From assembly GCA_028869385.1 (NCBI GenBank), contig JAGWSR010000048.1:17370-81369 (forward strand): a stretch of 64,000 bases of DNA, in the 5' to 3' direction. Position numbers and translations under genes: made by a program. The notes beneath the pieces were generated by a model that was not told the origin of the DNA, ran no database searches, and was given only the letters and a program-made list of their open reading frames with translations. This document shows, piece by piece, positions 50,163 through 57,013 of the stretch. This stretch comes from a bacterium. GTDB taxonomy: Bacteria; Vulcanimicrobiota; Vulcanimicrobiia; Vulcanimicrobiales; Vulcanimicrobiaceae. How positions within the stretch are numbered: position 1 is the first letter of the stretch; each line of letters opens with the position of its first letter.

Positions 50163-51500
50163 ATGCCTAGTTTTGACGTAGTGGTAATTGGCACGGGAGA
50201 CGCCGGCGCGAACGCCGCTTTCGCAACTGCTGAAGCGGGACGTACCGTAGCTATTATCGACAAACTGCCGTTCGGCGGGACCTGCGCATTGCGCGGGTGC
50301 GATCCCAAGAAGGTTTTGGTCGGGGCCGAAGAGCTGGTAGATTGGACCAGACGGTATGCCGCGCATGGCGCCGTTCACGGAAGCGTCAGCATTAACTGGC
50401 CTGATCTCATGCGTTTCAAAAGGACATTTACTGAGCCTGTGCCTGCGCAACGTGAGGCATCGTACTCCGAGGCCGGCATTGTTTCATTTCACGGTGCGGC
50501 GCGATTCATCAACGAGTCGGTGATCGCCGTCAATGGCGAACATCTACAAGCAAATCATATCGTGATCGCGACTGGAGCGAGACCTGGGGAATTGCGTATC
50601 GTAGGCGCAGAACATGCAATCACGAGCGATCAGTTTTTAGAGCTGGAGAACCTACCGAGCAACGTCGTCTTCATTGGCGGCGGGTACATATCGTTCGAAT
50701 TCGCGCATCTCGCCGCTCGCGCCGGATCGAAGGCAACGATCGTACACCGGGGAGCCCGCCCACTACCGCGCTTCGACCCGGACTTAGTTGAACGTCTTGT
50801 TCAGGCGACCCGTGAGCAGAATATTGACGTGGATTTCGGCGTGGAGGTAACGGGGATCGAACGTAAGGGTGGATCGTACGTCGTTCATGCCGCTGATCGT
50901 CGCTATGACGCCGATCTCGTTGTGCACGGCGCCGGCCGCGTCGCCGATCTTGACGGGCTGGACCTGGAAGTAGGCGGCGTAGCGACGACGCCAAACGGCG
51001 TTAAAGTCAATGCATTCCTGCAGAGCACATCCTCCCCGAACGTCTATGCGGCAGGCGACGCGGCAGATTCCGGTGGGATGCCGTTAACACCGGAGGCGGT
51101 ACTGACCGGAGGTATTGTCGCGCATAACATCGTGCACGGTAATGAGCGAGTGGGCGATTTCGCTGCTCTGCCAACTTTGGTCTACACCACTCCTACGCTG
51201 GCAGCTGTCGGAGCCGGAGAAGACGAGGCGCGAGCGAAATTCGGAGACGTCGCGGTTACCACCGGCGACATGGGTTCATGGTATTCGTATCGACGTGTCG
51301 CGGAGAAGACCGCTGCGTATAAGATTATCGCTCACAAAGGCGAAGATCGCGTACTCGGGGCGCACATCTTAGGCCCGGGTGCTGAAGAGCTGGCCAATCT
51401 CTTCGCGCTCGCAATCCGGTATCGCATACCCGTCTCTGACCTTCGCGAGACGTTATTTGGGTATCCGACCTACGCTTCCGACGTGCAGTACATGTTCTGA
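50163..51500 (+). CDS. FAD-dependent pyridine nucleotide-disulfide oxidoreductase
   Basis: 445-residue relative of glutathione and mercuric reductases. FAD motif VVVIGTGDAGANAAFATAEA, redox pair Cys41/Cys46 in GGTCALRGCDPKK, VFIGGGYISFEFAHLAARAG and VYAAGDAADSGG. The C-terminus (LRETLFGYPTYASDVQYMF) lacks the HPTxxE catalytic pair of true disulfide reductases and lacks the MerA Cys-Cys. It may reduce a low-molecular-weight thiol or another substrate. It sits downstream of merA within unit 2 but is separated by 266 bases and a hairpin, so it is a separate transcription unit. Confidence 0.85.
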   Translation: MPSFDVVVIGTGDAGANAAFATAEAGRTVAIIDKLPFGGTCALRGCDPKKVLVGAEELVDWTRRYAAHGAVHGSVSINWPDLMRFKRTFTEPVPAQREASYSEAGIVSFHGAARFINESVIAVNGEHLQANHIVIATGARPGELRIVGAEHAITSDQFLELENLPSNVVFIGGGYISFEFAHLAARAGSKATIVHRGARPLPRFDPDLVERLVQATREQNIDVDFGVEVTGIERKGGSYVVHAADRRYDADLVVHGAGRVADLDGLDLEVGGVATTPNGVKVNAFLQSTSSPNVYAAGDAADSGGMPLTPEAVLTGGIVAHNIVHGNERVGDFAALPTLVYTTPTLAAVGAGEDEARAKFGDVAVTTGDMGSWYSYRRVAEKTAAYKIIAHKGEDRVLGAHILGPGAEELANLFALAIRYRIPVSDLRETLFGYPTYASDVQYMF

Positions 51501-51681
51501 ACTGTGCGATCTAAAAATATCGAAGGCGCAATGGACAAACGAGAAGCAGGGGCGCAGAACTGGCGAAACGACAAGGCCCGCGCGGCCCCTGAACCCGTCC
51601 ATTTCGGGCGCCTAATTCTACATAACGGGGCAGATCAAGCGTGAATCGTGTATTTAAACGCTCGGAAGCCATCGAGAGCTA

Positions 51682-51888
51682 ATGTTTCGCGAGGCGGGTT
51701 TCGAGAATCAAGATGCGTCGATATCGTACTTCCGGAGGTGGGTCGCTGAGAAAATAGCGACGAGCGAGTACCTCGGCCTAATCGCCACGGATGACGAGAA
51801 ACCCGGGCAGATGAGATCGACGTCGTCGTTGGTTGCCGGCCGTATTAACATGGTCGTGACTTTACCGTGTCCGGAGAATTTCCGCTGA
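51682..51888 (+). pseudogene. Fragment of a GNAT-type acetyltransferase gene
   Basis: The first ~45 residues (MFREAGFENQDASISYFRRW ... EYLGLIATDDEKPGQ) resemble the N-terminal half of GNAT acetyltransferases, but the acetyl-CoA-binding segment is absent and the rest is unrelated. Probably a cargo gene truncated near the right end of unit 2. The bases before it (51501-51681) hold a TGTATTTAAA site and no supported gene. Confidence 0.4.
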
Positions 51889-51934
51889 TAGAGTCTGCGG
51901 GAGTCTCGCGTTTTGGTCTATCGCCGCGCGCGAT

Positions 51935-51956
51935 CTTAACGGTTTTCATTGCATAT
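51935..51956 (+). repeat. Right-end repeat of unit 2
   Basis: Starts CTTAACGGTTTTCATTGCAT. Bases 51936-51956 match the unit 1 right end exactly. AACGGTT here is inverted as AACCGTT at 51957-51963, giving a 7-bp dyad around the presumed crossover region. Confidence 0.7.
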
Positions 51957-51958
51957 AA

Positions 51959-51967
51959 CCGTTCTAA
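51959..51967 (+). repeat. Right copy of the 9-bp island attachment repeat
   Basis: CCGTTCTAA, identical to the end of ssb (40190-40198). Sequence beyond it (CCAAACCGTG onward) is presumably the original DNA downstream of ssb. Confidence 0.7.
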
Positions 51968-51974
51968 CCAAACC

Positions 51975-52051
51975 GTGTCATCCTGAGCCTGTCGAAGGAC
52001 AGTACAAATGCGAGCCCGGCGAAATCATCGCCGGGCTCGCGCGCTTTTTTT
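51975..52051. repeat. REP-like repeat, copy 1, containing a strong terminator
   Basis: GTGTCATCCTGAGC and GTCGAAGGACAG followed by a GAGCCCGGCGA hairpin. The same combination recurs at 52646-52726. Such GTCATCCTGAG...TCGAAGGA repeats are common between genes in several soil bacteria. Confidence 0.6.
52011..52051 (+). terminator. Rho-independent terminator, probably the original ssb terminator
   Basis: CGAGCCCGGCGA (52011-52022), loop AATCA, TCGCCGGGCTCG (52028-52039): a perfect 12-bp stem, then seven Ts. With the island removed it would lie about 45 bases after the ssb stop codon, the normal place for the terminator of the rpsF-ssb transcript. Confidence 0.8.
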
Positions 52052-52139
52052 CTTTGAACGAAGCCGCCCGAAGAATCTGAGGGTTCAGGCGATCCCATAT
52101 GTCTGCATATCTCGCAAGTCGAAATCAATCTATCGCGTT

Positions 52140-52319
52140 CTACGTGCTTTCGTCTAGCAGGCGAAGCAAAACCGTCATAATGGAAAGGATGCGCTTGCGC
52201 CGCGGCAGTGCGTCCCACGGGCCGCCGGCTGCCTCGCGCCATGCAAAAGCCTCTGTCTTGGGGTTTGCCTTCATCAATGCGAGAAACAATTGCTTGAGAG
52301 CTTGATCGACTTCATCCAT
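52140..52319 (-). CDS. Small protein of unknown function (59 residues)
   Basis: ATG at 52319, sequence MDEVDQALKQLFLALMKANP ... WDALPRRKRILSIMTVLLRL, all helical with an amphipathic C-terminus. The frame is also open upstream (RSVACPAEGCLQSALYQRR), so the start could be earlier. It is more protein-like than the other frames in this otherwise gene-poor stretch. Not recognised. Confidence 0.35.
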   Translation of the reverse strand: MDEVDQALKQLFLALMKANPKTEAFAWREAAGGPWDALPRRKRILSIMTVLLRLLDEST

Positions 52320-52386
52320 TCGCCGTTGATACAGCGCCGATTGGAGGCAGCCCTCTGCGGGGCACGCTACGCTGCGCGATTCTCGA

Positions 52387-52638
52387 TTAGCGGTTCGTTC
52401 GGTTCCGGCAAGTGCAGGCTTCGAGGTTGACCGTCATCCACAGGTTCATGAAGATGAATGGTCGTGCGAAATAACGCCGTTTTCGCGTCCTAACCGCTTC
52501 GTCAACCTGTTGCCCATGCATAAAAAGTCCGGAAGAAACGTCGCTCAGCCCTTTTCGCGTAAGATCGTAACGTGGTCCAGGTGGCGGTTCATCGACCATC
52601 GTCAAGAGGCCGGCTCGCATCAAATCGTTGTAATCCAA
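52387..52638 (-). pseudogene. Fragment of an unidentified gene next to a REP-like repeat
   Basis: 83 codons reading LMRAGLLTMVDEPPPGPRYD then LTRKGLSDVSSGLFMHG, like the second half of a small winged-helix protein. The frame is cut by a TGA within the REP-like repeat immediately upstream, and no good start codon or ribosome-binding site is present. It appears to be a 5'-truncated remnant. Confidence 0.3.
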
Positions 52639-52645
52639 AACGTGT

Positions 52646-52726
52646 CATCCTGAGCGGAGCGCACGACGTGCGCGCAGTCGAAGGACAGAGCTCGTCAACG
52701 GAGCCCGGCGAAATTCGCCGGGCTCG
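52646..52726. repeat. REP-like repeat, copy 2
   Basis: GTGTCATCCTGAGC, an inserted palindrome GCGCACGACGTGCGC, GTCGAAGGACAG, then GAGCCCGGCG-AAATT-CGCCGGGCTC (52701-52725). Shares both outer parts with the copy at 51975. No T-run follows this hairpin. Confidence 0.6.
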
Positions 52727-52794
52727 TTGTCTCCAATCGATGTGCGCGTTAGCGTAGTTCCCTGGTCGCGATGTTGCCTCCGTGCCGTCTCAAT

Positions 52795-53490
52795 TCACCG
52801 GCCTGACTCTAGCCAGCGAAACGCATCGTGGAACGTTCGTCGTGCATCGCGCTCTACGATGGGGCCGTGCCCAACAATAATGCGCTCAAAATCCCATGTT
52901 AGTATGCGATCGAGCGACGCAAGAAAGCGCTGCCGATCGAAGATGATTGGACGGAAGATCCGTGGGAACGTGCAGCCTTGGCCGCTCGCAAAGCGAACGA
53001 GGCGCTGCATACGTCCGCTGAACGCGTCGGCGTTTGCGAGCAGATCGGCGAGGATCAAGCTGCGGCTCGCGCGATGATAGAACGCAAACTCATCGAAGTG
53101 CAGAGCGATGCCCGCGATCGGCGTCTGTTCGATTTGCTTGGACCACTCTTGCGGCGGCTGCTCACCAAGCGCTTGCGCGCCGAGGTGTCGCTGGGCTTTG
53201 AGGATGGCCGGCGCCACGAACAGGCGCGCGTGTGGATAGTCGGCGAGGGTATCCTCAAGATGCAGATCGTGCCACCAACTCGGCGCGATCACGGCGGTTA
53301 CTGGCCCAATCAGGGCGATTGCAGATTGAAGCTCCGCGCTCAGCAGCGTAGGGGAGTGGAGCACGACGTTGCCGTTTGCCAGGCGCATGACCGTCATGCG
53401 GTGCCGCATCGGAATCCGAACGATCCCAAGCACGATTTCGTGGATCGACGCCTCATGCGTCCAGACGTCCTGACCAATTGCTTGAAGCAT
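52795..53490 (-). CDS. DUF4336-family protein (metallo-beta-lactamase-like fold)
   Basis: 231 residues starting MLQAIGQDVWTHEASIHEIV. Features shared with DUF4336: MTVMRLANGNVVLHSPTLLS, PSWWHDLHLEDTLADYPHAR and WDFERIIVGHGPIVE near the end. The histidines (WWHDLH, GHG) recall metallo-beta-lactamase metal ligands, but the classical HxHxDH motif is reduced, so hydrolase activity is uncertain. It is divergent from the reductase gene by 107 bases. Confidence 0.75.
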   Translation of the reverse strand: MLQAIGQDVWTHEASIHEIVLGIVRIPMRHRMTVMRLANGNVVLHSPTLLSAELQSAIALIGPVTAVIAPSWWHDLHLEDTLADYPHARLFVAPAILKAQRHLGAQALGEQPPQEWSKQIEQTPIAGIALHFDEFAFYHRASRSLILADLLANADAFSGRMQRLVRFASGQGCTFPRIFRPIIFDRQRFLASLDRILTWDFERIIVGHGPIVERDARRTFHDAFRWLESGR

Positions 53491-53597
53491 CTACCGAACG
53501 ACACGTACGAGCAGAACGTCAGCGCTTCCCTCATCTGCGAGCAAATGGCCGGGGAGCGCGGTAAGCGCTACGACGGGAGACGTCGAACGCGATACGC

Positions 53598-54158
53598 ATG
53601 GCACGAGTAGTCTTTGCGATGACGCAGTCGCTCGACGGGTACGTTGCGTATCCCGACGGCACGCTGTTCGGCCCGCCGGGGCCGAAGCTCTTCGCGCATT
53701 TCATCGAGCACGAGCAAGGGTTGGCGGGGGCGATCTACGGCCGCCGCGTGTACGAACTCTTGCGCTACTGGGATGAGGATCGGCCGGAGTGGGAACCGCA
53801 CGAGCATGCCTTCGCGCGAGCCTGGCGAGCGCACCCGAAGTGGATCGCATCCCGCACGCTAACGTCGGTCGGACCGAACGCGATGCTCGTCGCCGATGAT
53901 CTCGAAGGCTTCGTACGCACGCTCAAAGATCGGCACGCGGGCGTCATCGCGGTCGCGGGCCCCGATCTAGCCGCGAGCATTACGCGTGTCGGCCTACTAG
54001 ACGAATATCATCTCTACGTGCGCCCTATCGTTCTCGGCTCGGGCATCCCGTACTTCGCGGGAACTCGCCCGAAGTTGGAACTCATCGGCGCCGATCGCGT
54101 CGGCGAAGACGCGGTGCGTTTGTCGTATCGCGCCGCGCACACGAATGGCGAAGCCTAG
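53598..54158 (+). CDS. RibD C-terminal/dihydrofolate reductase-like protein
   Basis: 186 residues of the RibD-C/DHFR-like fold: MARVVFAMTQSLDGYVAYPD, GAIYGRRVYELLRYW, VIAVAGPDLAASITRVGLLD and LYVRPIVLGSG. These are NADPH-binding reductases of varied or unknown substrate, often found alone. It converges with the GntR gene, overlapping by 4 bases. Confidence 0.85.
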   Translation: MARVVFAMTQSLDGYVAYPDGTLFGPPGPKLFAHFIEHEQGLAGAIYGRRVYELLRYWDEDRPEWEPHEHAFARAWRAHPKWIASRTLTSVGPNAMLVADDLEGFVRTLKDRHAGVIAVAGPDLAASITRVGLLDEYHLYVRPIVLGSGIPYFAGTRPKLELIGADRVGEDAVRLSYRAAHTNGEA

Positions 54159-54538
54159 ATCGTCGATGCGGAGCGCTTGAGCGCTGCTTTGATTTCGTTC
54201 TTCGTGTAGCCGCGGCGCCGCAGATTGGTCACGAGAGCGTCTACGTCGCCCTGCAGCACGACCGCGCGGCGCTTGATATCTTCGGCCGGAATCGTTGGGG
54301 CGACGCGCGTTCCGCGGCGACCGTCGCTCGTGAGCCAGCCGCTTTGGGCAAGATCGGCATATGCGCGCGCGACGGTATTCGGCGCCACGCCGAGATCGGT
54401 CGCCAACTGTCGCACGGTTGGCAATGCGTCACCCGGGCGCAACTCGCCGCGTTCGACGTATTCGCGCATCTGATCGGCGATCTGCTGGAACGGCGCCATG
54501 TCCAGGTCGGGATCCACCGAGAGCAGCAAGCGCTTCAT
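54155..54538 (-). CDS. GntR-family regulator, YtrA subtype
   Basis: 127 residues: winged helix-turn-helix (PFQQIADQMREYVERGELRP, then TVRQLATDLGVAPNTVARAY) followed by a short helical tail of about 50 residues. There is no large effector domain, as in YtrA regulators. The ATG overlaps the stop of the membrane-protein gene, so the two form an operon. It probably represses that operon through the repeated sites at 55351-55393. Confidence 0.88.
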   Translation of the reverse strand: MKRLLLSVDPDLDMAPFQQIADQMREYVERGELRPGDALPTVRQLATDLGVAPNTVARAYADLAQSGWLTSDGRRGTRVAPTIPAEDIKRRAVVLQGDVDALVTNLRRRGYTKNEIKAALKRSASTI

Positions 54539-55317
54539 GAAGGCAGCGGCGTTCGAACCACGCGACGCGCGTACAGCCGAGCCCAGACGAAGAGGATGAT
54601 GCAGAGTGCTTGCAGCGTCCATACCTCGAAACGATGCTCGGTGAACCCTTGCTGGCCGCCCATGAAAGCGATGAAGAGCATGACGGCCGCGATCGTGAGA
54701 AAGCACGCGTTCCCGGTGCGAAGGACGCGCGTCTCGCGATCCACGACCTCCTCCGCGTCGAGATCCGTGCCGAAGAGCAAGGGCGGCGCGCTCGCGACGC
54801 GCCACGCGACGAAGATCATGGTGGCGACGCAGAGCGCGACAATGATTGCTGCAGCGCGATAACCGCCGTCTATCACCCAAGAAGCGAGCACGAGCGACGA
54901 CGCGCCCGTGAGTACGATCCAGATCAGCAGCACGGGATCGATCCGGCGCGAGCGGCCGATGATGGTGGAGCGCCGTCTGGGCGTGCGCTCCTCGAGGACT
55001 TGATCCGCAAGCGATCGTCCCGCCATCGCGAGACAGAGGAGGGCATACGCGACGGCGGGCGTGATGACGTGCGCGAGCACGGCTGCCGTCAGCGCAAATC
55101 CGGTGCCCGACACGACGTAGCGCGCCGCGGGAGAGACGCGCTCGCGGTGCTCATCGGCGCGTTCGACACGGGCGCGATCCGAGCGATCGTCGCCGTGGCG
55201 CAGCGGCTCGCGCACGCCGTCGCGAGAACCCGCCGCGATTGCGGAGCGAAGATATGAAACCCCAACGAGCACGCCGTAGAAAGCCGTCGCGTACACGAGG
55301 AACGTCTCTTTGGACAT
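54535..55317 (-). CDS. Membrane protein of unknown function
   Basis: 260 residues from the ATG at 55317 (MSKETFLVYATAFYGVLVG). About six hydrophobic segments in two blocks (80-150 and 150-250), separated by a charged loop with RRRSTIIGRSRRIDP. Not recognised. The overlap with a YtrA-type regulator, which in Firmicutes controls ABC or membrane proteins responding to envelope stress, suggests an envelope role. Confidence 0.7.
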   Translation of the reverse strand: MSKETFLVYATAFYGVLVGVSYLRSAIAAGSRDGVREPLRHGDDRSDRARVERADEHRERVSPAARYVVSGTGFALTAAVLAHVITPAVAYALLCLAMAGRSLADQVLEERTPRRRSTIIGRSRRIDPVLLIWIVLTGASSLVLASWVIDGGYRAAAIIVALCVATMIFVAWRVASAPPLLFGTDLDAEEVVDRETRVLRTGNACFLTIAAVMLFIAFMGGQQGFTEHRFEVWTLQALCIILFVWARLYARRVVRTPLPS

Positions 55318-55350
55318 GCTATTGAGTGGCCTCCCTTCTGTACCAGGCAC

Positions 55351-55393
55351 CATAATACAAACCGTCCGTTCGTGTCAAGGTGCATGATACAAA
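55351..55393 (-). promoter_or_regulatory. Promoter and direct-repeat operators of the GntR operon
   Basis: On the minus strand TTGACA (55378-55373) and TATTAT (55357-55352) are separated by 15 bp. TTTGTAT(C/T)ATG occurs twice, at 55393-55383 and 55361-55351, 32 bp apart. The second covers the -10 box and the first lies just upstream of the -35 box. These are likely binding sites for the YtrA-type repressor. Confidence 0.5.
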
Positions 55394-55470
55394 ATCGGCA
55401 TGGCAAACGCATTTCGAAGCGGAGGCGCATCGCCACGGCGGCGCCGATCGCGCCGCCCGCACGTGAAGCT

Positions 55471-56718
55471 TTACGCCGTCGCGCCCCAGCCCCGTGCTTG
55501 CCAATCGGTGTCGCGCGCGATGTACCGCTCGATGTACTCCTCGAACGTCCATGCATTGCCGAACCACGCATAGCGCGTCGTGGAATCGCAATACTCGATG
55601 CCGAGTCGCTCGATGACATCGGGATGCAAGGGAACGCTCACCGCCGCGTGTTCGGGCGTGTCCGGCAGCACCGCCGACAACTGCAGCCGAACGAGCGACG
55701 TGTCGATGCCGAGCGCGTCCTCGCTCGCCGCACAGAGACGAGCGAGCAACTCCGCGGCATCCGCGTTCGTCGGGTGCCGCGAAGAAATGAAGAGTCGCGT
55801 CGTGCGGAAGTTGTCGTACTCGAATTCGGCGATCTTGACATCGCACGCTTCCTCGGCTTGATCCCACAAGCGACGGTCGCGTTCGAGCAGGCGCCGTGGA
55901 TCGGGCATCTTCGCGCGCGAGAGCTCGAGATAGCGCGCCACGGCGTCTTTGCGCGAAACGCCTTGCGCGATGAGCTCGTTCGCGATCCGGTCCCCGAGCG
56001 GAAACGGACCCCAGGGGAAGCCGGGTCCGGGTTGGCTGTAGCGATTCGCGCTCGCGAAGGGCCAGCATGCGAGCATACCGACCGGCGGATAGGTGACGAT
56101 GCGGCACGTACTCGGAACCGTCGCGCGCAGCGTTTCTCGAAGGGCGCGCGTCCCGGGCTGCATTTCATACTGATCCCAGAGAAGCACGGCACTCGTGATA
56201 TCGCGCGAGATCGCAGCCATGGTCTTGCCCGGCACCGCGTAGGTCGGCACGGGAACGAATCGGAATCGCCGTGCGAGCGCCGGCACCTGGGCTGCGAGGT
56301 CGCAGAGCATCTCAGCCTGGCAGTTGCCGAGGACCGCGACAACGTCTCGCGGACCGGGCGCGAGATACGCTCTCCGCGAGCGCGCCAGGCGAATCAAGCG
56401 CTCGTCGGTCGGAAAGCGTTCGACGCCGGCGAACGTGAGGTCGTTCGCGCGCGCGTGGCCTGCCCGCGCGAAAAGCTGCGCGGCCATGCCGTAGATATCC
56501 GCACTCGGCTCCTCACGCGCGAGCACCCGATCGATCGCGCTCTCCATCTCAGCGGTATTACCGCGTTCGAGACTGATGCGCGCCGAGAGCATCATCGGCC
56601 ACGGACTCTCGGGGAAATCTCGTGCTGCGACATCCAGCAACCGTTCGGCGGCATCCAGATCACCGGCAGCAATGGCTTGTTCGATGGCGGAAAAAGGCGC
56701 CGTTGCTTCGGCACTCAC
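55471..56718 (-). CDS. WcbI-like polysaccharide biosynthesis protein with TPR-like N-terminus
   Basis: 415 residues. The first ~110 are helical repeats resembling TPRs (AAERLLDVAARDFPESPWPM). From about 125 begins a WcbI-type domain with VVAVLGNCQAEMLCDLAAQV, VLLWDQYEMQPG and YPPVGMLACWPFASANRYSQ. WcbI of Burkholderia binds coenzyme A and is needed for capsule formation. Its reaction is unresolved (acetylation or sulfation related). It is coupled by a 4-base overlap to the ACP-like gene upstream. Confidence 0.75.
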   Translation of the reverse strand: MSAEATAPFSAIEQAIAAGDLDAAERLLDVAARDFPESPWPMMLSARISLERGNTAEMESAIDRVLAREEPSADIYGMAAQLFARAGHARANDLTFAGVERFPTDERLIRLARSRRAYLAPGPRDVVAVLGNCQAEMLCDLAAQVPALARRFRFVPVPTYAVPGKTMAAISRDITSAVLLWDQYEMQPGTRALRETLRATVPSTCRIVTYPPVGMLACWPFASANRYSQPGPGFPWGPFPLGDRIANELIAQGVSRKDAVARYLELSRAKMPDPRRLLERDRRLWDQAEEACDVKIAEFEYDNFRTTRLFISSRHPTNADAAELLARLCAASEDALGIDTSLVRLQLSAVLPDTPEHAAVSVPLHPDVIERLGIEYCDSTTRYAWFGNAWTFEEYIERYIARDTDWQARGWGATA

Positions 56719-56948
56719 GATTCAACGATCCCATGATTGGCAAGCACGTTCGCGACCGCCGTCGGAGAAAGCAAGTGATCCACGTCTGATTCTTCGAGTT
56801 CGATGCCGTATTCACTCTCGATCATCGAGGCGATGAGGAGTCGACGCATTCCGGGCCACGACGTTTCCGGCGCGCGGCTCTGCTGTTCGATCGTCGCGAT
56901 ATCTGTTCCGAATAGATCGGCGAGAAGCGAGTAGAGTCTATCGGGCAC
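56715..56948 (-). CDS. Acyl-carrier-protein-like protein lacking the pantetheine serine
   Basis: 77 residues from the GTG at 56948 with AGGAG seven bases upstream. The four-helix ACP pattern is clear (LYSLLADLFGTDIATIEQ, LIASMIESEYGIELEESDVD, AVANVLANHG). At the start of helix 2, where carrier proteins have WDSL, it reads SWPGM, so the serine that carries phosphopantetheine is replaced by Gly. It may act as a structural or regulatory partner of the WcbI-like protein. The gene is divergent from the sulfotransferase gene by 65 bases. Confidence 0.65.
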   Translation of the reverse strand: MPDRLYSLLADLFGTDIATIEQQSRAPETSWPGMRRLLIASMIESEYGIELEESDVDHLLSPTAVANVLANHGIVES

Positions 56949-57013
56949 GGAGCTACTCCTGTTGTTGCGCGAGAACGGCAGGCTACGGTGCGACTCATGC
57001 GTAAAACGCATGC

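Larger units (their letters stand above)
46413..51958 (+). mobile_element. Unit 2: passenger element with mercury-resistance operon and no recombinase
   Basis: The left end has TTCTA (46413-46417), 16 bp, TTAAGTTAAG (46434-46443). The right end is an exact 21-bp copy (51936-51956) of the unit 1 right end. AAAACCGTTAAG (46427-46438) and CTTAACGGTTTT (51935-51946) form a perfect 12-bp terminal inverted repeat. There is no recombinase gene inside, so it would need the unit 1 enzymes to move. Confidence 0.65.
40199..51967 (+). mobile_element. Recombinase-trio/mercury-resistance island integrated at the ssb 3' end
   Basis: About 11.8 kb bounded by CCGTTCTAA direct repeats. Content: three overlapping tyrosine recombinases and a TnpC-like gene, a recombinase remnant, a truncated DUF4062 gene, and a mercury-resistance operon. 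Bases are visibly more AT-rich, and codon use is more varied, than in the flanks, especially in 40.3-46.4 kb. Internal end sequences at 46393-46443 show that it is two units in tandem. The organisation is Tn554/RIT-like, but insertion at ssb is not one I know for that family. Confidence 0.8.
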
